Assembly: GCF_009910365.1 (NCBI RefSeq)
Contig: NZ_CP036423.1
Coordinates: forward strand, 682,001-746,000
DNA length: 64,000 nucleotides
Direction: 5' to 3'
Source: Aequoribacter fuscus
GTDB lineage: Bacteria > Pseudomonadota > Gammaproteobacteria > Pseudomonadales > Halieaceae
Shown here: in pieces, positions 43,527 through 52,660 of the stretch
How the letters are laid out: the number at the start of each line of letters is the position of its first letter
Numbering within the stretch: position 1 is the stretch's first letter
Notes under the pieces: model-generated
What the model was told of the DNA's origin: nothing
The model's database searches: none
The model's input: the letters and a program-made list of their open reading frames with translations, nothing else
Made by a program: the position numbers and the translations under genes

Positions 43527-43816
43527 GTGATACCTTTAGGTGGAGAATAATAAACCTGTTTGTTTTCGGCAAAAGTTGAGCAGGCTCTGATAGTTTGGCC
43601 CGTAGCGTCGATTAGAATGCAATCTTGGCATGCCGCCATCAAGCAAAATCCAGCTCGCCTCTCATCACCGAATTCTGAGTCTCGAATTTTATCCTGATGG
43701 CATAGAATAGCGGTGATCAGTAAGTCGCCGTCGTAAGCAGGTATTTCAGTTCCGTTTAAAGTGAATGAAATTTTGTCTCTATGCCGCTCGTCGACACGTA
43801 CAAATCGAGGTTTCAT
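43511..43816 (-). CDS. [2Fe-2S]-binding small subunit, HcnA-like
   Basis: A 101-residue ferredoxin-like protein. The cysteine pattern GFCLMAACQDCILI followed by IRACST, together with an N-terminal FTLNGTEIPAYDGDLLITAI, is the HcnA/SoxA-type 2Fe-2S small subunit. It probably passes electrons between the two FAD subunits and the respiratory chain. It starts one base after the ABC ATPase stop and overlaps the alpha subunit, so all lie on one transcript. Confidence 0.87.
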   Translation of the reverse strand: MKPRFVRVDERHRDKISFTLNGTEIPAYDGDLLITAILCHQDKIRDSEFGDERRAGFCLMAACQDCILIDATGQTIRACSTFAENKQVYYSPPKGITWPTR

Positions 43817-43817
43817 T

Positions 43818-45605
43818 TTAATGCTTCCTAACGCTGTGAAGCTCTGCCGCTGAAAAATGGCAGCGGATGTATTGCTCTGAACCGATTTGATTTAGTCTGG
43901 GAGCGCTCGTGGTGCATTTTGGCGTCTCCTTAAACGCGCAACGATTCGCAAAAACACAGGCGTTGGGGGAATAACAATCATCGGTAGGGATGGTTAAGCT
44001 TTCGATAGATTGTGCTCGATTGTTTAGCCATTGTGTATCGAGCTGGGGTACGCTCTGTGCGAGAAGTTGAGAGTATGGATGTGCTGCACCTGATCTAAAC
44101 GTTTCGTTACTTGCAAGTTCCATCAGGCGACCTTGGTATAGCACCAATATGTCGTCGCAGAGGGCTTCGACCACGGATAGATCATGGCTAATAAAAATAA
44201 AAGACAATTGTAATTCTTGTTTAAGTTCTTTCAGTAGTTCGACTATGGCCTCGGCAACAACGGTATCCAGCGCCGATGTAATTTCGTCGCACAAGAGAAT
44301 TTTTGGGTCAGCTGCTAGTGCGCGCGCTAAGTTCAGACGTTGCTTTTGTCCACCTGATAAATGTCCGGTGTTGTTTGCGAGAATGGCTTTTGGAATCTGA
44401 ACTTGATCTAACAAAGATAACACTCGAGCTTTGGTTGATTCTTTGGATAGCGTCGGATTAAAAAATTTGATGGGCCTGGATAGTGTTTCTTCAACCGTAT
44501 GTCTGGGGTTTAGGGCGTTGTCGGCGCTCTGAAATACGAGCTGAATTTTTTGCAATTGTGATTTTGATCGAGAGGATAGCGAATTACTTAACGTGGCCCC
44601 GTCGAAAGACAAATGTCCAGAAGTTTCTGGATTTAAACCCGCTATGGCCTTCGCTAGTGTGGATTTTCCAGAGCCTGACTCACCAACAATTCCTAGATTA
44701 GCACCTTGACGCAAATTGAATGAGACATCGTGTACTACGGGTTGTTTGCGGTAAGACACATTAAGCTCGTGTACTTTGAGTATATCCTGTGTTTCTTGCA
44801 GGGGTATATTTTGTTTTGGTTTGGCTTTTGCTGCCTCTATCAAGCTTTTGGTGTAGGCAGTATCTGCATTGTTGAGAATATGTTCGGTAGAGTTTATTTC
44901 TTGTACTTGCCCATTTTGTAGCACGAGTATTTGGTCCGCCATTTGAGCAACAACGGCAAGATCATGGGAGACATAAATAGCCGATAAGTTTTTTTCTATT
45001 AGGACTCGCTTAAAGGCGTTTAACACTTCGATTTGTGTGGTCACATCAAGTGCTGTGGTTGGCTCATCAAAAATAACAAGTTCTGGTTCATTCAATAAAG
45101 CCATCGCCGCCATGACACGTTGTAATTGCCCACCTGAAAGCTCGTGTGGATAGCGATCCCCAATTGACTCTGGGTTCGGCAGAGAAAGTTCTCGGAATAA
45201 CTCTATGGCTTTTTTTGTGGCGGCTTCGGCCGGCAACATGGCGTGGAGTAACGATGGTTCAATGACTTGTGTCATTAATTTTTGCGATGGATTAAATGCT
45301 GCCGCAGCACTTTGGGCAACATAAGAGATTCTTTTACCTCGAACTTGTCTAAGGCTAGACGGGCTCAAGGATAAAATCTCTGTATCGCCCAACCAGACTT
45401 GACCACTGTCAATTTGACAGCCTGCTCGAGCGTACCCCATTAAGGCCAGAGCGGTACTGGTTTTCCCTGACCCAGATTCACCTATCAAAGCTAAAACCTG
45501 GCCTGGTTCTAGTTCGAAATTAATGGAATCTACTATGCGTGTCGCTTCCCCTTGACGAGACGTGGTCGACATACAAAGGTTGGTTACTCTTAGCGCCGCT
45601 TTCAT
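43818..45605 (-). CDS. ABC transporter ATPase, fused DppD-DppF type
   Basis: About 595 residues containing two complete ATPase domains. The first has Walker A GESGSGKT near residue 41, signature LSGGQLQRV and Walker B VIFDEPTTALD. The second has GESGSGKST near residue 312, LSGGQKQRLNLARALA and LLCDEITSALD. The C-terminal oligopeptide-transporter motif (ACVFANRCAF) follows the second domain. It powers a dipeptide/opine-type importer with the two permeases upstream. The ATG at 45605 lies four bases after the permease stop. Confidence 0.92.
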   Translation of the reverse strand: MKAALRVTNLCMSTTSRQGEATRIVDSINFELEPGQVLALIGESGSGKTSTALALMGYARAGCQIDSGQVWLGDTEILSLSPSSLRQVRGKRISYVAQSAAAAFNPSQKLMTQVIEPSLLHAMLPAEAATKKAIELFRELSLPNPESIGDRYPHELSGGQLQRVMAAMALLNEPELVIFDEPTTALDVTTQIEVLNAFKRVLIEKNLSAIYVSHDLAVVAQMADQILVLQNGQVQEINSTEHILNNADTAYTKSLIEAAKAKPKQNIPLQETQDILKVHELNVSYRKQPVVHDVSFNLRQGANLGIVGESGSGKSTLAKAIAGLNPETSGHLSFDGATLSNSLSSRSKSQLQKIQLVFQSADNALNPRHTVEETLSRPIKFFNPTLSKESTKARVLSLLDQVQIPKAILANNTGHLSGGQKQRLNLARALAADPKILLCDEITSALDTVVAEAIVELLKELKQELQLSFIFISHDLSVVEALCDDILVLYQGRLMELASNETFRSGAAHPYSQLLAQSVPQLDTQWLNNRAQSIESLTIPTDDCYSPNACVFANRCAFKETPKCTTSAPRLNQIGSEQYIRCHFSAAELHSVRKH

Positions 45606-45609
45606 CTTG

Positions 45610-46413
45610 TTAGCCCTTAACGTTTTCAGCGCGCAAAATGTCAATTAACAAATTGACGGCGATAGTCATTGTCGCGATGGAGACAGCTGGCGCGATAATC
45701 GCGGGAGCTGCCTCAGCTAAGCCAGACATGTTCTCCCTGACTAATGAACCTAAATCCGCGTCGGGTGGCTGTACACCTAAGCCGAGAAAACTCAAGCTAC
45801 TTAGCAGAAGAACAACAAAAACAAAACGCAATCCCAGATCAGCCAAGATGGGGTAAACAATATTGGGTAGCACTTCTCTGGTCGCGAGGTACCAGAGATT
45901 TTCGCCTCTAGCTTTGGCAATCGTTACAAACTCTAGTTTGGAAACATTGCCAGCGAGCGATCGCACGATGCGATAACAACCAGGGGTGTAGCTGATGCCA
46001 ATGATGATAATTAAGGCCGGCATGCTCGAGCCAAAAGCAGCGATTGTTACCAAAGCAAAAATTTTGCTTGGGATGGAAATTAGGGCGTCCATTATCCTGC
46101 TGATTAGCTCGTCCTGAAAGGTCGGGCTTAATGAGGCTAGAACGCCCAAGCTAGTACCCATTAAACCGGCAAAGAGGGTTGCGAACAGAGCCAGCCAAAT
46201 AGTCAAACGTGAAGCATGAAGCACACGACTCAAGACGTCTCTACCCAGGTAATCTGTTCCGAGAATGTGGGTGGTTCCGATTCCTTCGAATACCTCATAG
46301 GACACGATTTCCCCCACTGAAAAAGGAGCAAGGGTTGGTCCCAGTACACTCATTGCCAGCCAAAAGGCGATCACGGTGTACACTAAGATTTTTGAAATCG
46401 AATAGTTGTTCAT
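45610..46413 (-). CDS. ABC transporter permease, DppC type
   Basis: About 267 residues with an N-terminal anchor helix (ILVYTVIAFWLAMSVLGPTL) and a BPD_transp_1 core. The EAA-like loop is VTIAKARGENLWYLATREVL. It also carries the DppC/OppC marker THILGTDYLGRDVLSRVLHA. The real start is ATG 46413, just after the upstream permease; the longer open frame is not used. With the DppB-like partner it forms the membrane pore. Confidence 0.9.
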   Translation of the reverse strand: MNNYSISKILVYTVIAFWLAMSVLGPTLAPFSVGEIVSYEVFEGIGTTHILGTDYLGRDVLSRVLHASRLTIWLALFATLFAGLMGTSLGVLASLSPTFQDELISRIMDALISIPSKIFALVTIAAFGSSMPALIIIIGISYTPGCYRIVRSLAGNVSKLEFVTIAKARGENLWYLATREVLPNIVYPILADLGLRFVFVVLLLSSLSFLGLGVQPPDADLGSLVRENMSGLAEAAPAIIAPAVSIATMTIAVNLLIDILRAENVKG

Positions 46414-46424
46414 GTTCTCGAGGG

Positions 46425-47369
46425 TTACCGTTTTGGGTTGAAAATAATGGACAGCCAATCGGCGATTAATACCAGCAACATATAACCGCAGCAAAATAGC
46501 ATCGCGCAGGCCTGCAAGAGAGCCATATCACGATTGCTCACGGCATCCACCATAAGGCTGGCGACGCCCGGATAATTGAAAACAACTTCGACAACGATCA
46601 CCCCGCCCAGCAGGTAAGAAAGGCCGAGTGCAATAGCATTAGCAATAGGAGAGATCGCGTTAGGTAGAGCATGCTTCAACGCAATCCGCGTTAAACTAGC
46701 CCCTTTAAGCAAGGCCATTTCCGCGTAAGGTTTATCAAGTTCCTCAATAACCGCTGCTCTTGTCATCCTAGCCATTTGAGCGATGAGTACGCAGAGTAAA
46801 GTACCCACAGGTAACGCAAAATTGTAGAGATAGTCTCCAAAGTCAGGGTTTTTAGGTAAATACGACAATGATGAGAACCATCTGAGCTCTACTGCGAAGA
46901 CTAGAACACCAATAGTCGCTAATAAAAATTCTGGTACGGCTACTAGAGAAAGCGTGATTATATTAAGTGCACGATCTAATGGTGAATTTCGTTTCATCGC
47001 AGACAAAACGCCGATGGTCAGGGCTAAGGGTACCGCAATGGCTGCTGTAATTCCTGCTAACGTCATTGATCTTGGAAGTCGATCACTGATTAGGTCTGAA
47101 ACGGGCATTTGATTGGCAAGGGAAATACCAGGGTCACCAGATAATATACCGGTTAGCCACAGCAGGTAGCGTTCAAAAGGTGGGCGGTCGAGTCCGTAGG
47201 CTTCACGTAAAGCGCTGATTGCTTCGGGAGTAGCACTTTGCCCAAGAATCGCTTGAACCGCATCACCGGGAAGAAGATTTGATATAAAAAAAACAATGCC
47301 AGACACGATGAGCAAAATAAACGCCGCAACGACGAGGCGTTTACCTAGTAAATAAAAAGTAAACGTCAT
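46425..47369 (-). CDS. ABC transporter permease, DppB type
   Basis: About 314 residues, six transmembrane helices. The N-terminal FYLLGKRLVVAAFILLIVSG helix, GDAVQAILGQSATPEAISAL and the coupling loop ALLKGASLTRIALKHALPNA are typical of DppB/OppB permeases. The ATG at 47369 overlaps the stop of the substrate-binding protein gene (ATGA). Confidence 0.9.
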   Translation of the reverse strand: MTFTFYLLGKRLVVAAFILLIVSGIVFFISNLLPGDAVQAILGQSATPEAISALREAYGLDRPPFERYLLWLTGILSGDPGISLANQMPVSDLISDRLPRSMTLAGITAAIAVPLALTIGVLSAMKRNSPLDRALNIITLSLVAVPEFLLATIGVLVFAVELRWFSSLSYLPKNPDFGDYLYNFALPVGTLLCVLIAQMARMTRAAVIEELDKPYAEMALLKGASLTRIALKHALPNAISPIANAIALGLSYLLGGVIVVEVVFNYPGVASLMVDAVSNRDMALLQACAMLFCCGYMLLVLIADWLSIIFNPKR

Positions 47370-48937
47370 GCCTCGGAATCCCACCAAACATGCTCGGCAA
47401 ACTGATAGCCCATAAGTCCACCAACTGGGATCGACTTTAGACCTTTCACCCGAGTGTCTAAGCCATCAATCATATTGATGAACACGGGAATTCCAATGCC
47501 ACATTCTTCGTGTATTAATGTTTGCATGTCTGTATACATTTGCTTACGTACATGCTCATTTACCTCGTATCGAGCTGCCTGTAATAACTGGTCAAACTTA
47601 GGGCTGTTCCAGCCTGATTCATTCCAAGGCGCATCGGACTTAAAGAAAATACTGAACAAGAGGTCTATGCTCGGCCTTGGATTGATATTGCCGAAACCAA
47701 GAGGGTGCTTCATCCAGTGATTTGACCAGTAGCCATCAGAAGGTACCCTGTTGACTGCTAGATTAAGACCAATTTCCGATGCTCGCAGTTGTAATAGCGA
47801 TGCCATATCCACTGAACCCTCCGCAGCAGGGCTACAAAAAATAGGGAATCTGCCCCCGAGGGCGCCCGATTTTTTAAAATGGAATTTTGCTTTGTCGAGA
47901 TCAAACTCCCGGATTGGCAAATCATTTGCGTAGTATTTGTGAAACGGAGGAACAGGGTGATCATTGGCGATTGTTGCATGTCCTCTAAACAACGCTCTTT
48001 GTATCAAAGTTCTGTCTGTCAGATATTTCATACCCAAGATAAAGTCGGGGTTTTGGGTCGGATAAAGGTCTTTTCTCATAATTAAGTTACTGTAGAGCCC
48101 AGACTGTGTTTCGTGTATCCGGTGCCGTCCTTCTGCTGTTACACGGCTAATTGATCTGGGGTTCACGGCCAGCATCATATGGATGTCGCCCGATAGTAGC
48201 GCATTGACTCGCGCTGATTCATCGCTGATGCCAATAAGTTCAATAGAGTCTAAATAAGGCGCATTGGGCTTCCAGTAATTTTTGTTTTTCTTAACCACCG
48301 TTCTAATGCCAGGGGCAAATTCTTCGAGTACAAAAGGCCCCGTTCCGACCCCATTTTTTGCATCGCCAGGATTGGTCGTGACAATACAAAAATGGCTGGT
48401 GGCCAGCATAATTGGCAAATCTGGGTTCGCTTCACGAAGAGTGACGGAAACGGTGTGTTGATCGACTTTACGAACTTGCTCGAACTGAGCTGCTACGACT
48501 GCGACTTTGGATCCATAACTACTGTCTTTATGGCGTAACAGAGAATAAACGACATCGTCGGCAGTCAATGGTTTTCCGTTGTGGAATTGGATTCCGCGAC
48601 GCAATGAAATAGTCCAGTTTTGGTTGTCGTTTGTTTCATAATTTTGGGCAAGCTCTGGAAGCGCTTCAAGCGTTTCTGAGAATCGAAACAAGCCGTTGTA
48701 CAGCATGTGATGTCGCATGTAATCGGTGGACAAAGAGCCCTTTCCTGGGTCTAAAGTGTCGGCCGTCGAGCTCGATATACTAGCAACTTTAAGGTGCCCC
48801 CCGAATTTTGGTTGTTCATTAGCTCCCCCGGCATAAGTGCTGAGTACAGGTGTTGCGGCTGCGAGTAAACCACTTCCAGTGACTTTGACGAAGTCCCTGC
48901 GATTTAATCTAAGGTTCCACCTTGATTGCTCGCTCAT
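47366..48937 (-). CDS. Peptide/opine-type ABC substrate-binding protein, Tat exported
   Basis: A 523-residue SBP_bac_5 family protein that binds the imported compound in the periplasm. The N-terminus has a twin-arginine signal, LNRRDFVKVTGSGLLAAATP, so it is exported folded. Typical motifs are DTLDPGKGSLSTDYMRHHML and FHNGKPLTADDVVYSLLRHK. Members bind di- and oligopeptides, opines, nickel complexes or glycosides; the ligand here is probably the substrate of the following dehydrogenase. It starts two bases after the oxidase stop. Confidence 0.9.
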   Translation of the reverse strand: MSEQSRWNLRLNRRDFVKVTGSGLLAAATPVLSTYAGGANEQPKFGGHLKVASISSSTADTLDPGKGSLSTDYMRHHMLYNGLFRFSETLEALPELAQNYETNDNQNWTISLRRGIQFHNGKPLTADDVVYSLLRHKDSSYGSKVAVVAAQFEQVRKVDQHTVSVTLREANPDLPIMLATSHFCIVTTNPGDAKNGVGTGPFVLEEFAPGIRTVVKKNKNYWKPNAPYLDSIELIGISDESARVNALLSGDIHMMLAVNPRSISRVTAEGRHRIHETQSGLYSNLIMRKDLYPTQNPDFILGMKYLTDRTLIQRALFRGHATIANDHPVPPFHKYYANDLPIREFDLDKAKFHFKKSGALGGRFPIFCSPAAEGSVDMASLLQLRASEIGLNLAVNRVPSDGYWSNHWMKHPLGFGNINPRPSIDLLFSIFFKSDAPWNESGWNSPKFDQLLQAARYEVNEHVRKQMYTDMQTLIHEECGIGIPVFINMIDGLDTRVKGLKSIPVGGLMGYQFAEHVWWDSEA

Positions 48938-48939
48938 TG

Positions 48940-50214
48940 TTAGTCTACTTTATCCATAAATTGGTAGTACCAACCCACAAAAGGTAAAAACCAAGGTTTT
49001 CCTGTATAGGCGGGAATGGCTTTCCAAGGCGCATTTAGCCATGGACTGCTTGTTTGCTCCCCAAGCATATGTTTAGCAATTTCCTGGCCGCTTTGTACAG
49101 CCATCTGTACCCCGTGACCGCTGTATCCCATCGCGTAATAAATGCCGTTACACTGCCCCAGTTTTGGCATGCGATCTGCACTCATGTCGACGGAACCACC
49201 CCAACAATAATCAACTCCAACGCCCTTCAGTTGCGGGAAGGTTGTGGTCATGGTTTTTGTTAAAATAGTCGCGCTTTGGTGATCAGACTTTGGGTTGGAT
49301 ACCGCAAATTTTGCGCGGCCTCCGAACAACAAACGATGGTCACTTGTTAGTCTAAAGTAGTTGCCAATGTTTAATGTATTAACATAAGAGCGCGCTTCGG
49401 GTAGCAATGCGCTGGCGGTCGATTCAGCTAGCGGCTCAGTAACGATTACGAAACTACCAACAGGAATGACACGCCGCTTAAACCAATGGGCGGGGGTGTT
49501 TCCACTGCCTCCGGTAGCCATTAAAATCGATTTGGTCCGTATCATTCCCCGATTAGTGTTAACCAGCCAGCCGTTTTCAACTTTCACAATTTTTTGTGCT
49601 TGCGTGAATTCGCATATCGAAGCACCTTTTTGCTCGGCAACGTTTGCCAAGCCTTTGCAAAATTTTCCTACATGGAGGGTAGCGCTCAACGGCTGTAGTA
49701 AGCCCGCAAAGTAAACATCAGATTGTATCTCTTGCTCTAGGTCTGACTTGCTCAAAAGTTTGGTATCTGGATCTACCCCTGACGTTTGGAGCACATCGCG
49801 GGTTCTTTTAAGCCGTTCAACATGCCCAGGCTTGGATGCGAGCTTCAGTTTCCCATTCCTCCTGAAGTCGCACTCAATTTCGAGCTCTCTGACCAGTTGC
49901 TCTATATTATCGACGGCGGAGTTGTAGGCGAGATAAAATTCCCTAGCTTTAGATTCACCGTAAAGCTTCACTAACGAGCCATAGTCTTGCAACGTTCCAT
50001 TATTGCACTGCCCGCCATTTCGACCAGATGCCTCGCCCGCTATCTCTCCCGATTCAATCAACGTCACATTTGTACCTTTGCTCGCTAATGTGAGCGAGGC
50101 GGACAAGCCTGTCAGGCCGCCGCCGATAACGAGAACATCTGTTGAATCAGTTATTGCGTTAGTGAATCGTTGCTCACTGACGCCAATGTCTAACCAATAG
50201 GGGCTTAGTTTCAT
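48940..50214 (-). CDS. FAD-dependent oxidoreductase, PuuB/OrdL-like
   Basis: A 424-residue DAO-fold oxidase resembling gamma-glutamylputrescine oxidase. The N-terminal SPYWLDIGV is usual in PuuB relatives; FAD motifs are LVIGGGLTGLSASLTLASKG and GEASGRNGGQC, and the C-terminal YYAMGYSGHGVQMAVQSGQE contacts the flavin. It probably oxidises a secondary or primary amine to an aldehyde with release of ammonia or amine. It follows the HAD gene by three bases. The next genes supply transport. Confidence 0.87.
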   Translation of the reverse strand: MKLSPYWLDIGVSEQRFTNAITDSTDVLVIGGGLTGLSASLTLASKGTNVTLIESGEIAGEASGRNGGQCNNGTLQDYGSLVKLYGESKAREFYLAYNSAVDNIEQLVRELEIECDFRRNGKLKLASKPGHVERLKRTRDVLQTSGVDPDTKLLSKSDLEQEIQSDVYFAGLLQPLSATLHVGKFCKGLANVAEQKGASICEFTQAQKIVKVENGWLVNTNRGMIRTKSILMATGGSGNTPAHWFKRRVIPVGSFVIVTEPLAESTASALLPEARSYVNTLNIGNYFRLTSDHRLLFGGRAKFAVSNPKSDHQSATILTKTMTTTFPQLKGVGVDYCWGGSVDMSADRMPKLGQCNGIYYAMGYSGHGVQMAVQSGQEIAKHMLGEQTSSPWLNAPWKAIPAYTGKPWFLPFVGWYYQFMDKVD

Positions 50215-50217
50215 AGA

Positions 50218-50886
50218 TTACATGCCAACAATTGCTGGTAGGCCAGAGATGTCACTAATCACGTGATAATCGTAGTAGCTAGATGAAGGCCCGTGCCCGC
50301 GGTCTACGAATACTGTGTTTTTGATGCCGATATCATGAGCTGACATCAGGTCATAACGCAGACTGGATGAAACATGTAGAACATCTTCTGGATTACATCC
50401 TAGTTGATCAAACATGTACTCAAATGCTTGCAGTCTTGGCTTGTAGGCTTGTGCTTGTTGAGCGGTATATACATGCTCAAAAGGTGCAATTAATTTGTCG
50501 ACGTTGGATTGAATTTGATCATCAGATGCGTTTGATAGAATCACAAGTGGGATTTCTTTGGCGATTTTTGTGAGCGGTTCGGGAACGTCAGCGTGAGGCC
50601 CCCAGGTCGGAACCGCTTCGTAAATACTCAGTGCTTCGCTTTCTCGAAATTCAATATTCCATTTTTTACAAGTGCGCTCTACGGCATTGTGAATAACTTC
50701 TTTGTAGGGCTTCCATGCGCCCAAAACCTCATCTAATCGATAGGCAGCGAAATCCGCTACGAGCTGAGGCATATCTTCTTGGCTAACTCGGTCAGGGAAA
50801 TATTCTCGGGCCATGTCAGCCATGCGGAATCGTATCAAGGTGCCGTAGCAGTCGAAAGTAATATATTTAGGTTTAAAAATACTCAC
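50218..50886 (-). CDS. HAD-family hydrolase (haloacid dehalogenase type II-like)
   Basis: About 223 residues. Motif I is ITFDCYGTLIRF with the nucleophilic Asp, motif II VILSNASDDQ, motif III lysine in YKPRLQAFEYM, and motif IV VFVDRGHG. This arrangement is that of type II (S)-2-haloacid dehalogenases and related phosphatases; the actual substrate is open. The GTG at 50886 follows GGGAGAT by four bases, a strong ribosome site, and gives the expected N-terminus MSIFKPKYITFDCYG; the longer open frame to 50988 is not used. First gene of the operon running to 41015. Confidence 0.82.
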   Translation of the reverse strand: MSIFKPKYITFDCYGTLIRFRMADMAREYFPDRVSQEDMPQLVADFAAYRLDEVLGAWKPYKEVIHNAVERTCKKWNIEFRESEALSIYEAVPTWGPHADVPEPLTKIAKEIPLVILSNASDDQIQSNVDKLIAPFEHVYTAQQAQAYKPRLQAFEYMFDQLGCNPEDVLHVSSSLRYDLMSAHDIGIKNTVFVDRGHGPSSSYYDYHVISDISGLPAIVGM

Positions 50887-51275
50887 GTGGATCTCCCAAT
50901 GATTTTGAATAGTGTGTACCTCATCGACACCAATTAGAACATTGAAGGAAAAAAAATAAAGCCAATGTCGCGCAGCGGCATGGCGCAATATTCTGTTTTT
51001 GATTCAGAATCGGCAGACTTTGCCGCGCTAAAAATTTGAGAAACATAAGCTCTTTATTTGCCGGTTAAGGTGGTGGGCGCAGTCGGCATAAAATGCTGTT
51101 GTTACCAGTAAAACAAAATTTCAGAGGCGTGCTTTCAGCTACATACAGAAGCACACACTTTTCGCGTCTTATATTATGAATGCATAACTTGGGGTGAGCT
51201 TTATTGTTCGCCGCTCGACATTTAATCAAGGTCCAAGCTGTTTGGTAGGGCTACTATAAGGATAAAGGCGCACTG
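50887..51275. promoter_or_regulatory. Divergent control region of the catabolic operons
   Basis: 389 gene-free bases between two divergent operons. ATTCTG-TTTTTGATT-CAGAAT at 50990-51010 is an AT-rich inverted repeat that could bind the Lrp/AsnC regulator encoded at 58920. CTTATATTATG near 51170 is a possible -10 region for the plus-strand operon. AAGGATAAAGG lies shortly before the aminotransferase ATG. Confidence 0.45.
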
Positions 51276-52658
51276 ATGTTTGAAGATAGTTTGCAAGAGC
51301 TCGATCGTCGTCACTTGATACACCCCGTATCAAACTTTAGAGAACACCAGAAAAAAGGCGTCACGGTGTTAAAGTCAGCTGATGGCGTGTGGTTAACCGA
51401 CATAAAAGGCAACCGATTGCTTGATGCTTTTGCGGGCTTGTGGTGTGTAAATGTCGGTTACGGTCAACAATCGATTGTTGACGTAGCGGCAAAACAAATG
51501 TCCGAGCTGCCGTACGCAACGGGTTACTTTGGGTTTGGATCGGTGCCTGCAATTGAATTGGCTGCCAAGCTTGTGGAGCTAACCCCGAGCTCCCTAGAAC
51601 ACGTGTATTTCACGTTGGGTGGGTCAGATGCGGTCGAGTCCGCGATAAGGTATATCACTTATTACCACGAGGCGACGGGGCAACATCAGAAGAAGCACTA
51701 CATTGCTTTGGATCGTGGCTACCATGGATCGCTTACTACCGGAGCTGGATTGACAGCCTTGCGTGTTTTTCATGAAAATTTCCGAGTGCCGTTGCCAACC
51801 CAGCACCATATATCGTGTCCTTATTTGTATCGCAGTCCGTTCCAGAATGATCCGGACGGATTAATTGCCGCTTCCGTGAAGGAATTAACTGACAAGGTTG
51901 AGTCTTTAGGCGCAGAAAATGTGGCGGCATTCTTTTGCGAGCCGGTGGTGGGTTCGGGGGGGGTGATAGTTCCACCTAAAGGATGGCTCAAAGCAATGGA
52001 AAACACATGTCGATCTCTGGGCATTTTATTCGTTGTCGATGAAGTGATTACGGGGTTAGGAAGGACTGGGCCGTTGTTTGCGTGTGAATCGGAAGATGTA
52101 AAGCCTGACTTGTTAACAATGGCAAAAGGGTTGACTTCAGGTTATGTGCCTATGGGGGCAGTAATGATGTCCGACCGTATTTATAGTGGCATAGCCGATG
52201 GACCACGGGTCTCATCAATCGTTGGGCACGGGCAAACATATTCAGCACATCCCGTGAGCGCAGCCGTTGGTTTGGAAGTTATACGGCTCTATACCGAAGG
52301 TGGCATTTTGGCCAATGCTCAATCCGTAGCGCCCTATTTTGAAGCAGGTTTGACGGCATTAAAAGATCACCCGTTGGTTGGTGATACTCGACAAAAAGGT
52401 CTGTTGGGTGCAGTTGAATTAGTGGCTGATAAAGAGACTAAGCGACCTTTCGATCCAGCTTTAAAATTGTCAGAGCGAATAGGGAGCATCGGGTATGAAA
52501 ATGGTCTCGTATTCAGGGCCTTTAGCGATAATATTCTAGGCTTTGCCCCCGCGTTAACATATACCGCTCGAAATTTTGAAGAGCTTTTCCAGCGCTTGCA
52601 AAAAACTTTGGATCATGTTCATGACTTGGCGGCTGTTCGGATGGCCATGGGGGGGTGA
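51276..52658 (+). CDS. Class III aminotransferase (PLP-dependent)
   Basis: A 460-residue omega-aminotransferase. DAFAGLWCVNVGYGQQSIVD is the typical N-terminal part, GGSDAVESAIRYI binds the cofactor phosphate, FVVDEVITGLGRTG carries the PLP-ring aspartate and MAKGLTSGYVPMGAV the catalytic lysine. Relatives use beta-alanine, GABA, putrescine or diaminobutyrate with pyruvate. First gene of a four-gene plus-strand operon facing the oxidase/transport operon, so it probably acts on an amine made there. Confidence 0.92.
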   Translation: MFEDSLQELDRRHLIHPVSNFREHQKKGVTVLKSADGVWLTDIKGNRLLDAFAGLWCVNVGYGQQSIVDVAAKQMSELPYATGYFGFGSVPAIELAAKLVELTPSSLEHVYFTLGGSDAVESAIRYITYYHEATGQHQKKHYIALDRGYHGSLTTGAGLTALRVFHENFRVPLPTQHHISCPYLYRSPFQNDPDGLIAASVKELTDKVESLGAENVAAFFCEPVVGSGGVIVPPKGWLKAMENTCRSLGILFVVDEVITGLGRTGPLFACESEDVKPDLLTMAKGLTSGYVPMGAVMMSDRIYSGIADGPRVSSIVGHGQTYSAHPVSAAVGLEVIRLYTEGGILANAQSVAPYFEAGLTALKDHPLVGDTRQKGLLGAVELVADKETKRPFDPALKLSERIGSIGYENGLVFRAFSDNILGFAPALTYTARNFEELFQRLQKTLDHVHDLAAVRMAMGG

Positions 52659-52660
52659 AT

